Source: Leptonema sp964619535
Lineage (GTDB): Bacteria; Spirochaetota; Leptospiria; Leptospirales; Leptonemataceae
Assembly: GCA_964619535.1 (NCBI GenBank)
Contig: CAZUEX010000004.1
Location: forward strand, 62,001 to 126,000
Reading direction: 5' to 3'
Length of the DNA: 64,000 nucleotides
Positions 26,633-34,976 of the stretch are shown piece after piece (the stretch's first letter is position 1; every line of letters begins with the position of its first letter). The notes below the pieces were generated by a model, which searched no databases, was not told where the DNA came from, and was given only the letters and a program-made list of their open reading frames with translations. The position numbers and the translations under genes were made by a program.

Positions 26633-27535
26633 GTGCAAAAAGTAAAGGCTTATGTGCGATTGATTCGCGTCTACCAGTGGACAAAGTCCGGCTTTATCTT
26701 CCTGCCTTTTGTATTCTCTTCGAAGGCCATTTCCATTGTAACGGATCCCTGGGCTGACTACACGCCATACATCCTTTCGCAGATCGCACTGGCCTTCTTC
26801 GGCTTTTCTTTCATGGCAAGTGCCATCTACGTCCTTAATGACTGGAAGGACCGTGATCTGGACCGACTGGATCCCAAAAAAAAGAAAAGGCCTCTGGCCA
26901 GTGGAGCCGTTTCGCCTGTAGAAGGGGCCGTGATCGGCGTGTCTCTTGCCCTGCTTGGTTTCTTCCTCGGCACACAGGCCGGTATCATCACAGCGGGCAT
27001 CATCTTCGCCTACGCCGTGATGAACCTGTTCTATACGTATTTTGGCAAGAATGTGCTTTTGCTGGATGTGTTTATCATCTCGGTCGGATTCGTTCTTCGC
27101 GTGCTGGCCGGTGCTTACAGTATTGATGTTGAGGCCTCCCCCTGGCTGCTCAGCTGTACCTTCTTTATTTCGCTCTTCCTCGGTTTTTACAAGCGTTACT
27201 TCGAGATCTCAAACGCTCCGGCAGAGCCCATGCTTGGCGGCCAGTACCGACGTGAATCACTGAAGAGCTTTATCGATATATCGGCCGGCCTTGCCATCAT
27301 GACCTATTCCCTTTACACCATCCAGGGGACGCATGCCGGTTCGATGCTTTATCTGACGATCCCGTTTGTTGTCATGGGTATCTTTCGCTACTATACGCTG
27401 CTTGATTCTCCGGCAGACATCGACGGCAACCCCTCCAATGTGCTGCTCGCGGATCTGTTCCTGATGTTCATTATCGTGGCCTGGGTCCTGGTCTGTTTTG
27501 GCCTGATCTTCTACTTCGAATACGTGCAGGCATAA
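26633..27535 (+). CDS. UbiA-family prenyltransferase, decaprenyl-phosphate phosphoribosyltransferase-like
   Basis: This 300-residue protein has eight or nine membrane helices. The first Asp-rich motif reads 'NDWKDRDLDRLDPKKKKRPLASG', the N-D-x(3)-D-x(3)-D pattern that coordinates magnesium and the prenyl diphosphate. The N-terminal 'RVYQWTKSGFIFLPFVFS' and the 'K.RP.ASG' sequence are most like the subgroup that moves phosphoribose to a polyprenyl phosphate, rather than ubiquinone or menaquinone synthases. The actual acceptor is not certain. A GTG at 26633 starts the frame. A GT2 gene lies divergently beside it. Confidence 0.8.
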   Translation: MQKVKAYVRLIRVYQWTKSGFIFLPFVFSSKAISIVTDPWADYTPYILSQIALAFFGFSFMASAIYVLNDWKDRDLDRLDPKKKKRPLASGAVSPVEGAVIGVSLALLGFFLGTQAGIITAGIIFAYAVMNLFYTYFGKNVLLLDVFIISVGFVLRVLAGAYSIDVEASPWLLSCTFFISLFLGFYKRYFEISNAPAEPMLGGQYRRESLKSFIDISAGLAIMTYSLYTIQGTHAGSMLYLTIPFVVMGIFRYYTLLDSPADIDGNPSNVLLADLFLMFIIVAWVLVCFGLIFYFEYVQA

Positions 27536-27587
27536 CCTGCGGCAGGGTTTTGCTTGACTGTGGAAACTTCAAACCAAGACCTGGCTC

Positions 27588-27830
27588 ATGCCTACATACA
27601 CATATCAATGCCGGGATTGCGGCCATACGTATGAAGCCTTCCAGTCTATGAAGGACGATCCACACACGGAGTGTCCGTCCTGCAAGGGCACCGTGGATCG
27701 GCTGATCGGGGCCGGTGCTGGTATCGTCTTCAAAGGCTCGGGATTCTATGTCACCGATTACAAAAAGTCGGGACAGGATTCATCGGCATCGACCTCGTCA
27801 TCGAGCTCTGGCGGATCTTCTGACTCCTGA
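27588..27830 (+). CDS. FmdB-type zinc-ribbon protein
   Basis: The 80-residue protein begins 'MPTYTYQCRDCGHTYEAFQSM'; a second CxxC (CPSC) completes a zinc ribbon in the first 42 residues. This N-terminus is diagnostic of the FmdB/CxxC_CXXC_SSSS family. The C-terminal tail is serine- and glycine-rich, also usual for the family. The original FmdB name comes from regulation of formamidase genes, but the function of most members is unknown. Confidence 0.92.
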   Translation: MPTYTYQCRDCGHTYEAFQSMKDDPHTECPSCKGTVDRLIGAGAGIVFKGSGFYVTDYKKSGQDSSASTSSSSSGGSSDS

Positions 27831-27890
27831 CAGAGGTCGAAATCCGAAAACTATTTGCTCTGTATGCCTCTTACCTGAAAGTCAGCCCGA

Positions 27891-28751
27891 ATGGGTAGAC
27901 TGGGTATCATAGCCGGAAGGGGAGACCTCCCCTGGCTGGCGGCAGCAGAGGCGCGGCGACGGGGAGAGGATTTCCGGGTCTTTCTTGTGACCTCCGATCC
28001 TCCACCCGATGCTTATGCCGATGTGTGTGAATCCGTTGTACTGACTCGCTTTTACACGTCGGTTTTGCGGGCGTTACAGCGCGAGAAGATTGAACGCCTG
28101 CTGTTGCTTGGCAAATCAACCAGGGACGTCCTGTATGACAGGCCTTCCTTCGATCTGCGCACGCTGTGGATGCTTGCGCGCATGCCTAACCGTAATGATT
28201 ATACGATCTTCCAGACCATTGAGCGAGTCCTTGCAAAACGGAGTATTCGCGTGATACCACAAACAGATTATCTTTCGGACTGTTTCCTCGAAGAAGGCAG
28301 ATATGGAAAGCGACTCTCTGCCCGGGAGCTTGAAGACATCCCCTATGGCATGCACTATGCCATGGAAGTGAACCGGCTGGATATCGGACAGTGTGTTGTT
28401 GTGGGCGATCGCACGGTCTTTGCCGTGGAGTGTGCAGAAGGCACCGATCGCTGTATTGAGCGGGGCGGAGAGCTGTTTCATAAGAGGGGGGCCGTCGTAT
28501 GCAAGGTATCGAAACGCGATCACGATCCTCGCTTTGACCTTCCAACAACGGGTACGCAGACCCTCGAGGTGATGAAACAGGCCGGATGTCGTGTGCTGGC
28601 CATTGAATCGAATTCCACGATCGTCGTTAAGAAAGACGAATTCCTGAAACGGGCCAGAGAATATGGCATTACCATTATATCACTGAAAGGCGATTTAACC
28701 GATAAGGCGAAGCTGCGTCGCCTGAATCGACCCTTTGCAAAACGATCATGA
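27891..28751 (+). CDS. lpxI: UDP-2,3-diacylglucosamine pyrophosphatase, LpxI type
   Basis: This 286-residue enzyme cleaves UDP-2,3-diacylglucosamine to lipid X in lipid A synthesis; LpxI replaces LpxH in many bacteria. The N-terminus 'GRLGIIAGRGDLPWLAAAEARRRG' and the C-terminal 'DHDPRFDLPTTGTQTLEVMKQAGCRVLAIE' match the LpxI (DUF1009) pattern. The latter includes the aspartates that bind metal. It overlaps lpxB by 4 bp (ATGA). LpxB uses the product, so the two steps are encoded together. Confidence 0.9.
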   Translation: MGRLGIIAGRGDLPWLAAAEARRRGEDFRVFLVTSDPPPDAYADVCESVVLTRFYTSVLRALQREKIERLLLLGKSTRDVLYDRPSFDLRTLWMLARMPNRNDYTIFQTIERVLAKRSIRVIPQTDYLSDCFLEEGRYGKRLSARELEDIPYGMHYAMEVNRLDIGQCVVVGDRTVFAVECAEGTDRCIERGGELFHKRGAVVCKVSKRDHDPRFDLPTTGTQTLEVMKQAGCRVLAIESNSTIVVKKDEFLKRAREYGITIISLKGDLTDKAKLRRLNRPFAKRS

Positions 28752-30124
28752 AAGAGAAAAAGGCAGCAAAGAAAAAGTCCATCAAAAGGGCCGTAAAGAA
28801 GACGGTTACAACAAAACCGGCGGCAAAGAAATCCTCTGTAAAAAAAGCGACGTCGAAAACGACGACGAAAAAGAAAGCCACGGCAAAAAAGACGGCCGTA
28901 AAAAAATCTGCACCAAAGAAAACCGCCACCCGGGCACAGCGCAGCCCATTTACTTCGCCCATGCTCATCGTTGCCGGCGAGCATTCCGGAGATCGACTTG
29001 GTGGGGACCTGCTTCATGAACTGAAGCAGAAAGGGCTTCGTAAATGTTTCGGCACGGGTGGTGACCGCATGCAATCTGAAGGCATGGAGCTGGTAGAGCA
29101 CGTGGACACGATGGCCGTCATCGGCTTTGTGGAGGTGCTGCGTTCTTACAGGCGGCTGAAGGCCCTTGCACAGAAGCTTGCACAGATGGCTGCAGAAAGA
29201 CAGGTAAAGACCGCCATTCTCATCGATTACCCTGGCTTCAACCTGCGTCTTGCTGCTATGTTGAAGGCTGCCAATCCTGATATCTTTATCGTTTATCTTG
29301 TCAGCCCGCAGATCTGGGCCTGGAAGTATGGTCGTATTCACAGTATCCGCAAGAACGTGGATTTGATGCTGACGCTGTTCGAATTCGAAAAAGAGATCTA
29401 TGATAGCGAAGGCGTGCCGGCAGAGTGGATTGGCCATCCCATGGTTAACCGCATTCCAGAAGAGTTAAAGCAACAGGCAGCCGTAACTCCGCATAAGGGG
29501 CTTTCTCTGGGCCTTTTGCCTGGAAGTCGCCGCAGTGAGGTGCGACTCCTTCTGCCAGCCTTTCTCGAAGCCGCTCGCATTCTCAAGAAGAAGCATCCCC
29601 GTTTGCATATTCGTCTTCCGTTTGTAGATGAACATCTGAAAGATTTTGCCGCTCCCTATCTGCAGGGAACGGAAGATCTGGGCCTGGAAATATCGATTGG
29701 TAATTCTCTTGCCGTCATGGAAGCCTCTGATATCATCTTTATTGCATCGGGAACAGCAACCCTGGAAGCGGCCTTCTTTCGAAAGCCGATGCTCATCTGT
29801 TACCGTTCCCACTGGCTGAATGTTATCATCGCCTCGCTTGTGATGCGTACGCGATTTATTGGCCTGCCCAATCTGCTTGCCGGTGAGCAGGTTGCCCTGG
29901 AGCTTCTGCAAACAGAGGTTACCCCCGAGGCCATCGCAGAGGAAGGCCAGAGGCTGTTATCCAGGAAGTCTGAGCGAGACCGTATTGTAAAACGATTGGC
30001 CGAGATTCCCTTTGCTCCGAAAAGGAAAAGGCCGGCAAAGCTGGCCGTTGAGTTCATCGAACGGTATGTAAAGGGAAGGGCGGGCAGCGCTCGCTCTCGT
30101 CGCACAGCAAAAGCGAACTCTTAA
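28748..30124 (+). CDS. lpxB: Lipid-A-disaccharide synthase with lysine-rich N-terminal extension
   Basis: The 458-residue protein joins lipid X to UDP-diacylglucosamine at the inner membrane. The GT19 core begins at Met72 (28961): 'MLIVAGEHSGDRLGGDLL', 'IDYPGFNLRLA', 'YLVSPQIWAWKYGRI' and 'LLPGSRRSEV'. Before it lie about 66 residues of almost pure Lys/Ala/Thr/Ser, with 24 lysines in the first 58 residues in 'AAKK' and 'VKK' repeats like a histone H1 tail. LpxB normally has about 385 residues, which is the length of the core here. The ATG at 28748 overlaps lpxI (ATGA) and favours translation of the long form; a short form from 28961 has no evident ribosome site. A basic tail might bind membrane phospholipid or nucleic acid. 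Confidence 0.92.
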   Translation: MKEKKAAKKKSIKRAVKKTVTTKPAAKKSSVKKATSKTTTKKKATAKKTAVKKSAPKKTATRAQRSPFTSPMLIVAGEHSGDRLGGDLLHELKQKGLRKCFGTGGDRMQSEGMELVEHVDTMAVIGFVEVLRSYRRLKALAQKLAQMAAERQVKTAILIDYPGFNLRLAAMLKAANPDIFIVYLVSPQIWAWKYGRIHSIRKNVDLMLTLFEFEKEIYDSEGVPAEWIGHPMVNRIPEELKQQAAVTPHKGLSLGLLPGSRRSEVRLLLPAFLEAARILKKKHPRLHIRLPFVDEHLKDFAAPYLQGTEDLGLEISIGNSLAVMEASDIIFIASGTATLEAAFFRKPMLICYRSHWLNVIIASLVMRTRFIGLPNLLAGEQVALELLQTEVTPEAIAEEGQRLLSRKSERDRIVKRLAEIPFAPKRKRPAKLAVEFIERYVKGRAGSARSRRTAKANS

Positions 30125-30182
30125 ATAAATTTACAAATCCAGGGTCCGGAAAAAAGATGGGCCTTTTCACCCGGGAAAAACG

Positions 30183-31088
30183 ATGCGCCATTTAATCAGT
30201 CTGCTAAACCTGAATGAAGATGACTTCTTTGCGATCCTGAAAAGGGGCCGGGAGCATTCCGGTAATCGGCGATTGAATCCCGACGTTTTGCGTGACAAGA
30301 TCATTGCCTTAATCTTTGAGAAATCCTCCACACGTACCCGAATCTCTTTTTCTGTGGCCATTCGGGAGCTTGGAGGCAGTGATCTGGAGATGCAGGCAGG
30401 CTCTCTGCAGATCGGTCGCGGCGAAACGATTGAAGATACGACGATGGTTCTTGGCCGGTATGTGCACGGTGTGATGATACGAACCGACAGCCATCGCAAA
30501 CTCGAGCTGATGGCTGGCCTGGATCAGGTTCCGGTGATTAACGGGCTTTCCGATCGACATCATCCCTGTCAGGCCCTTGCCGATTTTATGACGATCACCG
30601 AAACCGGAAGAGACCTGGCCAAAACCCGCATCGCCTTTATTGGCGAACCCAACAATGTCTTTAACTCGCTGGCACTGGGAACGCTCCATTCACGGTCGTC
30701 CATCTGTGTGGCCTGCCCCGAAGGCTATGAGATTCGTCCTGGCATTCAGGAACTGCTTCGTAAACGCAATAAGACCATAGAGGTCTTTCGTGATCCGGCT
30801 GAGGCAGTCCGGCGTGCCGATGTTGTCTATACGGATGTATGGGTCTCGATGGGGCAGGAAGGCGAAAGCGAGATTCGCAAGAAGGACTTTGCTGATTATT
30901 CAGTTAACGAGGCCTTGATGAAACACGCTCCGTCCGATGCCATCGTCATGCACTGCTTGCCGGCTCATCGCGGCGAAGAGATCTCTGACGGCATCATGGA
31001 GCAGCATGGCACAACGATCTTCCGCCAGGCAGAGAACCGCCTGCACGTACAGAAGGCCGTTCTCGAATGGATCTACGGAGCGCTTTGA
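30183..31088 (+). CDS. argF: Ornithine carbamoyltransferase
   Basis: This 301-residue enzyme converts ornithine and carbamoyl phosphate to citrulline in arginine synthesis. Motifs are 'KSSTRTRISF' (carbamoyl phosphate), 'DRHHPCQALADFMT' and 'MHCLPAHRGEEI', in which 'HCLPA' carries the ornithine-side cysteine that separates it from aspartate carbamoyltransferase. No other arg gene is near. The 58-bp gap after lpxB has no evident ARG box. Its last 16 bp overlap the convergent gene. Confidence 0.95.
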   Translation: MRHLISLLNLNEDDFFAILKRGREHSGNRRLNPDVLRDKIIALIFEKSSTRTRISFSVAIRELGGSDLEMQAGSLQIGRGETIEDTTMVLGRYVHGVMIRTDSHRKLELMAGLDQVPVINGLSDRHHPCQALADFMTITETGRDLAKTRIAFIGEPNNVFNSLALGTLHSRSSICVACPEGYEIRPGIQELLRKRNKTIEVFRDPAEAVRRADVVYTDVWVSMGQEGESEIRKKDFADYSVNEALMKHAPSDAIVMHCLPAHRGEEISDGIMEQHGTTIFRQAENRLHVQKAVLEWIYGAL

Positions 31089-31618
31089 TCGGCCTGTTGC
31101 TGCGAGGCCTTCTCTTCTGGATACAGCTGTCGGTTCTGAAAGATGAGCTCGAAGACCGGAGGCGCTGATCGGGCCGTTTCAGGTATGGTCAGATCGAGCG
31201 TGGCCGGTTCTTTTGCTTTCACAGCGAGAGGCTGGAATTCCGGCGCGTCTCTGAGTATGAGGATTTGATCGCCTCGGTCCAGTTCCCAGCGCACTTCGGT
31301 GAGTACGGCCGTGTTACGGTCATCCTGCTTGCTCATTCCTGTTTTTCCATCCACGAGCAGGATGTCGCGCATGTCAGAGTAAAGATGCAGCCTGATATGC
31401 GCTTCGTCCAGCCGTTCATACTCTACTTTGAGAACGCCTTCTCCTGTTTTGATGAGATCTGCATAGCCACTCTTGTAAAGCAGGGTTCCGGCAATGAGGA
31501 TGATGATGACGTCGGCCACCAGCAGAAAGAAGGTCCGGTTAAACATGGGATTCTTTAACCGGTCAGGCTTACCGAATTGCTTTCGTACCTCTTCCGGACT
31601 CTTATAGTGATAATTCAT
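31073..31618 (-). CDS. Membrane-anchored protein of unknown function
   Basis: This 181-residue protein has a cytoplasmic N-terminus of about 28 residues and one transmembrane helix ('TFFLLVADVIIILIAGTLLY'). The rest is a roughly 110-residue domain rich in beta-type patterns that should lie in the periplasm. It has no cysteine outside the anchor and no motif I know. It overlaps nnr by 4 bp (start at 31618 inside the end of nnr), so it is translated in an operon with that gene and the lipoprotein at 33170. An envelope-assembly or sensor role is possible, but I cannot assign one. Confidence 0.7.
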   Translation of the reverse strand: MNYHYKSPEEVRKQFGKPDRLKNPMFNRTFFLLVADVIIILIAGTLLYKSGYADLIKTGEGVLKVEYERLDEAHIRLHLYSDMRDILLVDGKTGMSKQDDRNTAVLTEVRWELDRGDQILILRDAPEFQPLAVKAKEPATLDLTIPETARSAPPVFELIFQNRQLYPEEKASQQQADQSAP

Positions 31619-33192
31619 GCCAGAATCTCCTGTATGGCCTTCAGTTGCTGTTCGGGATGCATCGTGTGCACGGCTGCCTGATGTTGCAGGGCCACACAGG
31701 CCGATACGGCATCGCGAATCCCCGGGCCTTTTCTGGCTGTGCTGGTGGCCCGTAGCAGCAGCCCGCCAAAGACATCTCCGCTGCCGGCTACGGCCAGCGA
31801 AGGCTGTGGGTCGTTAAAAACGTCCACGGCGTCCGGAGAGAACAGAAAAGAAACAGGGCCTTTCAGGTAGGTATGCACCCTTCCACTGAACTGGCGAGCC
31901 TTTTCCAGATCGTCGGCGCAGCGGACGGGCGGGCCACCCAGAGACTGCCATTCGCCGGCATGTGGCGTGATCAAAACAGGAACAGACGGAAAGCGCTGAT
32001 CAAAGGCAAGCGAACAGGCCGCTGCATCGAGGATGACCGTTAAGCCGGGCGAGCGCTGGCTCAGCACGTCCAGGCCTTCAAGGAGGTCCTCCTGCATGCT
32101 CTGCAGCGTTTCGGCCTGCATGCCTGGACCGATGAGAATACTCTGCGGTGGCTTCTCTGTTTTACAGGCCTGCTTGAAGTCGGTGCCATATACGACGGAC
32201 GGTAGAACGGCCAGATAGCGTTCTCTGGAAGAGGGTGTGGGATGAAAATGGCGAATGTATCCGCCGCCCGATGCCAGAAAGGCCTTCATGGCAAGCAGGG
32301 CAGCTCCTTCCATGCCATACTGTCCGCCCACGATCCAGCCATAACCGGCCGTGTACTTATGGTCGCTGTTCTGGCGCCGAAAGGTATCAGAAAACTGCCT
32401 GTCCGGCTGGCAGCGAAACACCGGTGCCCGGGCTGTTACTGCCTCTTCGATCTGCGACTCGAAGCCGCAGGGGATTCGAATAACGGACAATCCCGGAAGA
32501 AGGGCGGTGACGGTCTTTTCGTATCCGAACGTATAGACGCGATCGGGAAGGATAGCCTCTTCGGCAAGGCCTTCTGCCTCCTGCAATCCGGCGGGAACGT
32601 CCAGGGCCACAAGCGTAGCCTTTGCTGCCTCTTTCCAGCGGCGTAATACCTGCAAGGCCTGACCGATGATGCCGCCAGGAGGGCGTGACTGACCGGTGCC
32701 GAGCAGGGCCTCGACAACAACGACCCGTTGTTCAGGCGAGGAGGATGTTTCCAGTGACGCTGTTTTGAATGAGGCCTCCAGTAAGGCGGCTTCTTTCGGG
32801 AAGTCCTCTAATGGACGAACGGTAAGGCCCTGGCGCTGTAGCTTTTCCAGATAAAAGCGCGATGTTTTGCTTTTAGGCGGAAGCCCGTACAGACGCAGAC
32901 GGTGTTGTGCATGGGCCTGTGACGGCCTGTCTGGATCGGCGCAGAGAAGGCTTGCCAGTGCCAGGCCATCGCCGCCGTTATTGCCGCTGCCACAGAGGAT
33001 GATGAGCTGCAGGTCGTTTCTGTGCCAGAAATCAAACAGGTAGTCCTGCTTCAGATGATGCAGGGCGCCTGCCGCGGCAAGGCCCATAAGCAGCGTTTCT
33101 TCATTCCCTGTTTCGATGCATTGAGCATCAATCCTGCGGGCCTGGGCATAGCTGATAAGTGGAAGCCTTCTATTTCCATTCGATGATTTCAT
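31615..33192 (-). CDS. nnr: Bifunctional NAD(P)H-hydrate repair enzyme (epimerase + dehydratase)
   Basis: This 525-residue protein has two fused domains. The N-terminal epimerase (NnrE/YjeF_N, about residues 1-220) has 'CGSGNNGGDGLALASLL'. The C-terminal dehydratase (NnrD/carbohydrate kinase-like, about residues 260-525) has 'LITPHAGEW' and 'AVAGSGDVFGGLLL'. Together they convert damaged hydrated NADH and NADPH back to usable cofactor, with ADP or ATP as the energy source. The fused arrangement is common in bacteria. Its start overlaps the upstream lipoprotein gene by 23 bp and its stop overlaps the downstream gene. Confidence 0.94.
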   Translation of the reverse strand: MKSSNGNRRLPLISYAQARRIDAQCIETGNEETLLMGLAAAGALHHLKQDYLFDFWHRNDLQLIILCGSGNNGGDGLALASLLCADPDRPSQAHAQHRLRLYGLPPKSKTSRFYLEKLQRQGLTVRPLEDFPKEAALLEASFKTASLETSSSPEQRVVVVEALLGTGQSRPPGGIIGQALQVLRRWKEAAKATLVALDVPAGLQEAEGLAEEAILPDRVYTFGYEKTVTALLPGLSVIRIPCGFESQIEEAVTARAPVFRCQPDRQFSDTFRRQNSDHKYTAGYGWIVGGQYGMEGAALLAMKAFLASGGGYIRHFHPTPSSRERYLAVLPSVVYGTDFKQACKTEKPPQSILIGPGMQAETLQSMQEDLLEGLDVLSQRSPGLTVILDAAACSLAFDQRFPSVPVLITPHAGEWQSLGGPPVRCADDLEKARQFSGRVHTYLKGPVSFLFSPDAVDVFNDPQPSLAVAGSGDVFGGLLLRATSTARKGPGIRDAVSACVALQHQAAVHTMHPEQQLKAIQEILA

Positions 33193-34279
33193 ACACTCCG
33201 CGCATCAGTCGAACAGAGAAAAGACGATCTTCGCCGTTGAAGAAGGTATCCTGGTAGGACTCCCGAAGGCCTTCGAATTGCAGACGGTGGTTGTTTTCGT
33301 AATTTCCGTCCGGGCCGAAGATCTTAAGAAGCATACCGGTTCCATCTTCGTCATGGGCTAAGAAGAATCCACCACCTTCTGTGGTCCAGATTGGCACGTC
33401 TTCTTTCGTATCGTATCGGAAGATCTCTTCGGGTTCCGTATTCGGTCGTAGCCGGTACAGGGCCCGTTGTATCGGTTCAAAGCTGTTTTTCTTGCGCAGT
33501 ACCAGGCTTGCCAGGGCCTCGGGCTTCCCTCGAAAGGGGATCAGGGCCTCCAGCTGAACGCTTGCATCCTTTGCAACAAAGAGTGAATCGGGAACGGATA
33601 GCACGGCATGCAGCTGTAGCTGCCTGTAAACATTCAAAACAGGATGTTGGCCATTCGGTGAATGCAGGATGTAAAGCCAGCCGTCCTCTCCAGGCAAGAT
33701 CTGCCAGACCTGACGGAAGGTGGTGTCGGCCCCTGACATCAGTTTTACGGGGCCCTGTGCTTCGGGCAAAAAGGCCAGGATCTCTGAGCCCGGCTGCTCC
33801 ATCGCTTCGGGAAAAAGGATGGCCGGCATGCGGTGCTCGGGTTCGATCTCTTCGGTTCGTTCTTCTGTCTCGGCCGGGTAAAGCTGAATGATTGTCGCTT
33901 CTTCGAGGACTCCGACCTGGCCCACCTGGCCGGCCGGCATGCGGATCGTTTCTATGTCAGCATCGCTGTAGCGGGCCGAAAGGGCGGCGTTTTCTGGAAT
34001 ATAGATGCGTTTGGGCACTGCCTCCCCTTCAGAAAACTCAAGCACAAGGTTCTGCTCGGCCAAAGGCAGAAGGATTCGATTGTCGAAGACGGATGGGCGT
34101 GCCGGCAGGCCGTACAGGGCCCCTTCTTTTACCGAAACGAGAAGCTGATCGGCCCTCTGTTCTGTGGTATCGCTGCGCATGGGCAGGGAAAGCAGCACAG
34201 AAGGCTGCAGATCATGGATCTTGAAACGGGCACACGACAGGACGAGGGCCAGAAGAAGGGGAACGGCATAGCGAGGCAT
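33170..34279 (-). CDS. Lipoprotein of unknown function, possible beta-propeller
   Basis: About 369 residues from the ATG at 34279, chosen because it begins a lipoprotein signal, MPRYAVPLLLALVLSC, with the lipidated Cys at 16. A longer frame to 34345 has no such logic. The mature part is rich in short beta patterns ('DGWLYILHSPNGQHPVLNVYRQ', 'GGGFFLAHDEDGTGMLLKIFGPDGNY') that suggest propeller blades; no catalytic motif is visible. It is the first gene of the minus-strand set with nnr and the anchored unknown, and lies divergently from rimP-nusA. I know of no named family that I can cite with certainty. Confidence 0.75.
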   Translation of the reverse strand: MPRYAVPLLLALVLSCARFKIHDLQPSVLLSLPMRSDTTEQRADQLLVSVKEGALYGLPARPSVFDNRILLPLAEQNLVLEFSEGEAVPKRIYIPENAALSARYSDADIETIRMPAGQVGQVGVLEEATIIQLYPAETEERTEEIEPEHRMPAILFPEAMEQPGSEILAFLPEAQGPVKLMSGADTTFRQVWQILPGEDGWLYILHSPNGQHPVLNVYRQLQLHAVLSVPDSLFVAKDASVQLEALIPFRGKPEALASLVLRKKNSFEPIQRALYRLRPNTEPEEIFRYDTKEDVPIWTTEGGGFFLAHDEDGTGMLLKIFGPDGNYENNHRLQFEGLRESYQDTFFNGEDRLFSVRLMRGVYEIIEWK

Positions 34280-34370
34280 TGGTTTCGAAACAGCATCTGC
34301 GTTGCCGGTGTAAACCAGAAAAGCCCCGATCGTTCTCATTCTCAATACCGTACACAGGCGGCTGTATGAC

Positions 34371-34398
34371 TTGACATACGGGCTATGCAGGGTTTTAT
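34371..34398 (+). promoter_or_regulatory. Promoter of the rimP-nusA-infB operon
   Basis: TTGACA at 34371-34376 matches the sigma-70 -35 consensus exactly. TTTTAT at 34393-34398 follows after 16 bases as a plausible -10 box. Transcription would begin near 34404-34406, just before the hairpin at 34407. Confidence 0.6.
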
Positions 34399-34406
34399 GG
34401 CGTGGG

Positions 34407-34434
34407 AAAGTGGGTTTAGCCCGCTTTTTTTTTT
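34407..34434 (+). terminator. Terminator-like hairpin in the leader of the rimP-nusA operon (possible attenuator)
   Basis: AAAGTGGG (34407-34414) pairs with CCCGCTTT (34420-34427), with one G-T pair, around a five-base loop. Ten consecutive T (34425-34434) follow. It has all parts of an intrinsic terminator. No plus-strand gene upstream needs one, because the neighbour is transcribed the other way. The hairpin begins at the predicted transcription start and lies 22 bases before rimP. Since the operon encodes NusA, which acts on such hairpins, self-regulation is a natural hypothesis. Confidence 0.7.
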
Positions 34435-34455
34435 CGTTTCGAATCAGTTGAAAGA

Positions 34456-34974
34456 ATGGAATATGCTCTTTTACATGACATTGCTCGCCGGGCTCTCAAT
34501 GCCGATGTTGACCTGTTTGCTCTGCGCCTGAAGCGCGTTCGGAACGGTTATCACATTCAGATTGAACTGGACGGGCTGGCGGATCCACAGGGTTCTGTAA
34601 GCCTCGATGAATGTGAACGGTTCAGCAAAGCCTTTATCGGCCTGCTGGACGAAGCAATCGGACAGGATGGCCTTCCAGACGACCTGAACGAAGAGAACTA
34701 CAGCCTCGAGGTCTCTTCTTCGGGGGCTGAGAGAGAACTGCGTATTCCGGCGGAGTTCGAGCGTTTTCGAGGTCGTCCGTTGAAAATCCGGTATCGAACG
34801 GACGAGGACAAGATCCATGTCGATCATGGAATCTATGACGGAATGGACGGGGCCCGGGTGCGGTTTCTCGGTTTTGCTCCTCGTGCTCCGAAAAAAGGCC
34901 GGGTCCGTGCTCCAGAACCTTACACGGTGGAGCTGGATCGAATTGAAAAAGTGAATCTATATCTGGACGTGTAA
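34456..34974 (+). CDS. rimP: Ribosome maturation factor RimP
   Basis: This 172-residue protein acts in 30S subunit assembly. The central 'EENYSLEVSSSGAERELR' matches the RimP signature ('Y.LEVSSPG..R.L'), with GA in place of the usual PG. It is followed by 'RFRGRPLKIRYR' and the C-terminal Sm-like domain. Its place as the first gene before nusA and infB is the classical order. The ATG has only a weak ribosome site (GAAAGA), so translation of the first gene may be low. Confidence 0.93.
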   Translation: MEYALLHDIARRALNADVDLFALRLKRVRNGYHIQIELDGLADPQGSVSLDECERFSKAFIGLLDEAIGQDGLPDDLNEENYSLEVSSSGAERELRIPAEFERFRGRPLKIRYRTDEDKIHVDHGIYDGMDGARVRFLGFAPRAPKKGRVRAPEPYTVELDRIEKVNLYLDV

Positions 34975-34976
34975 CT

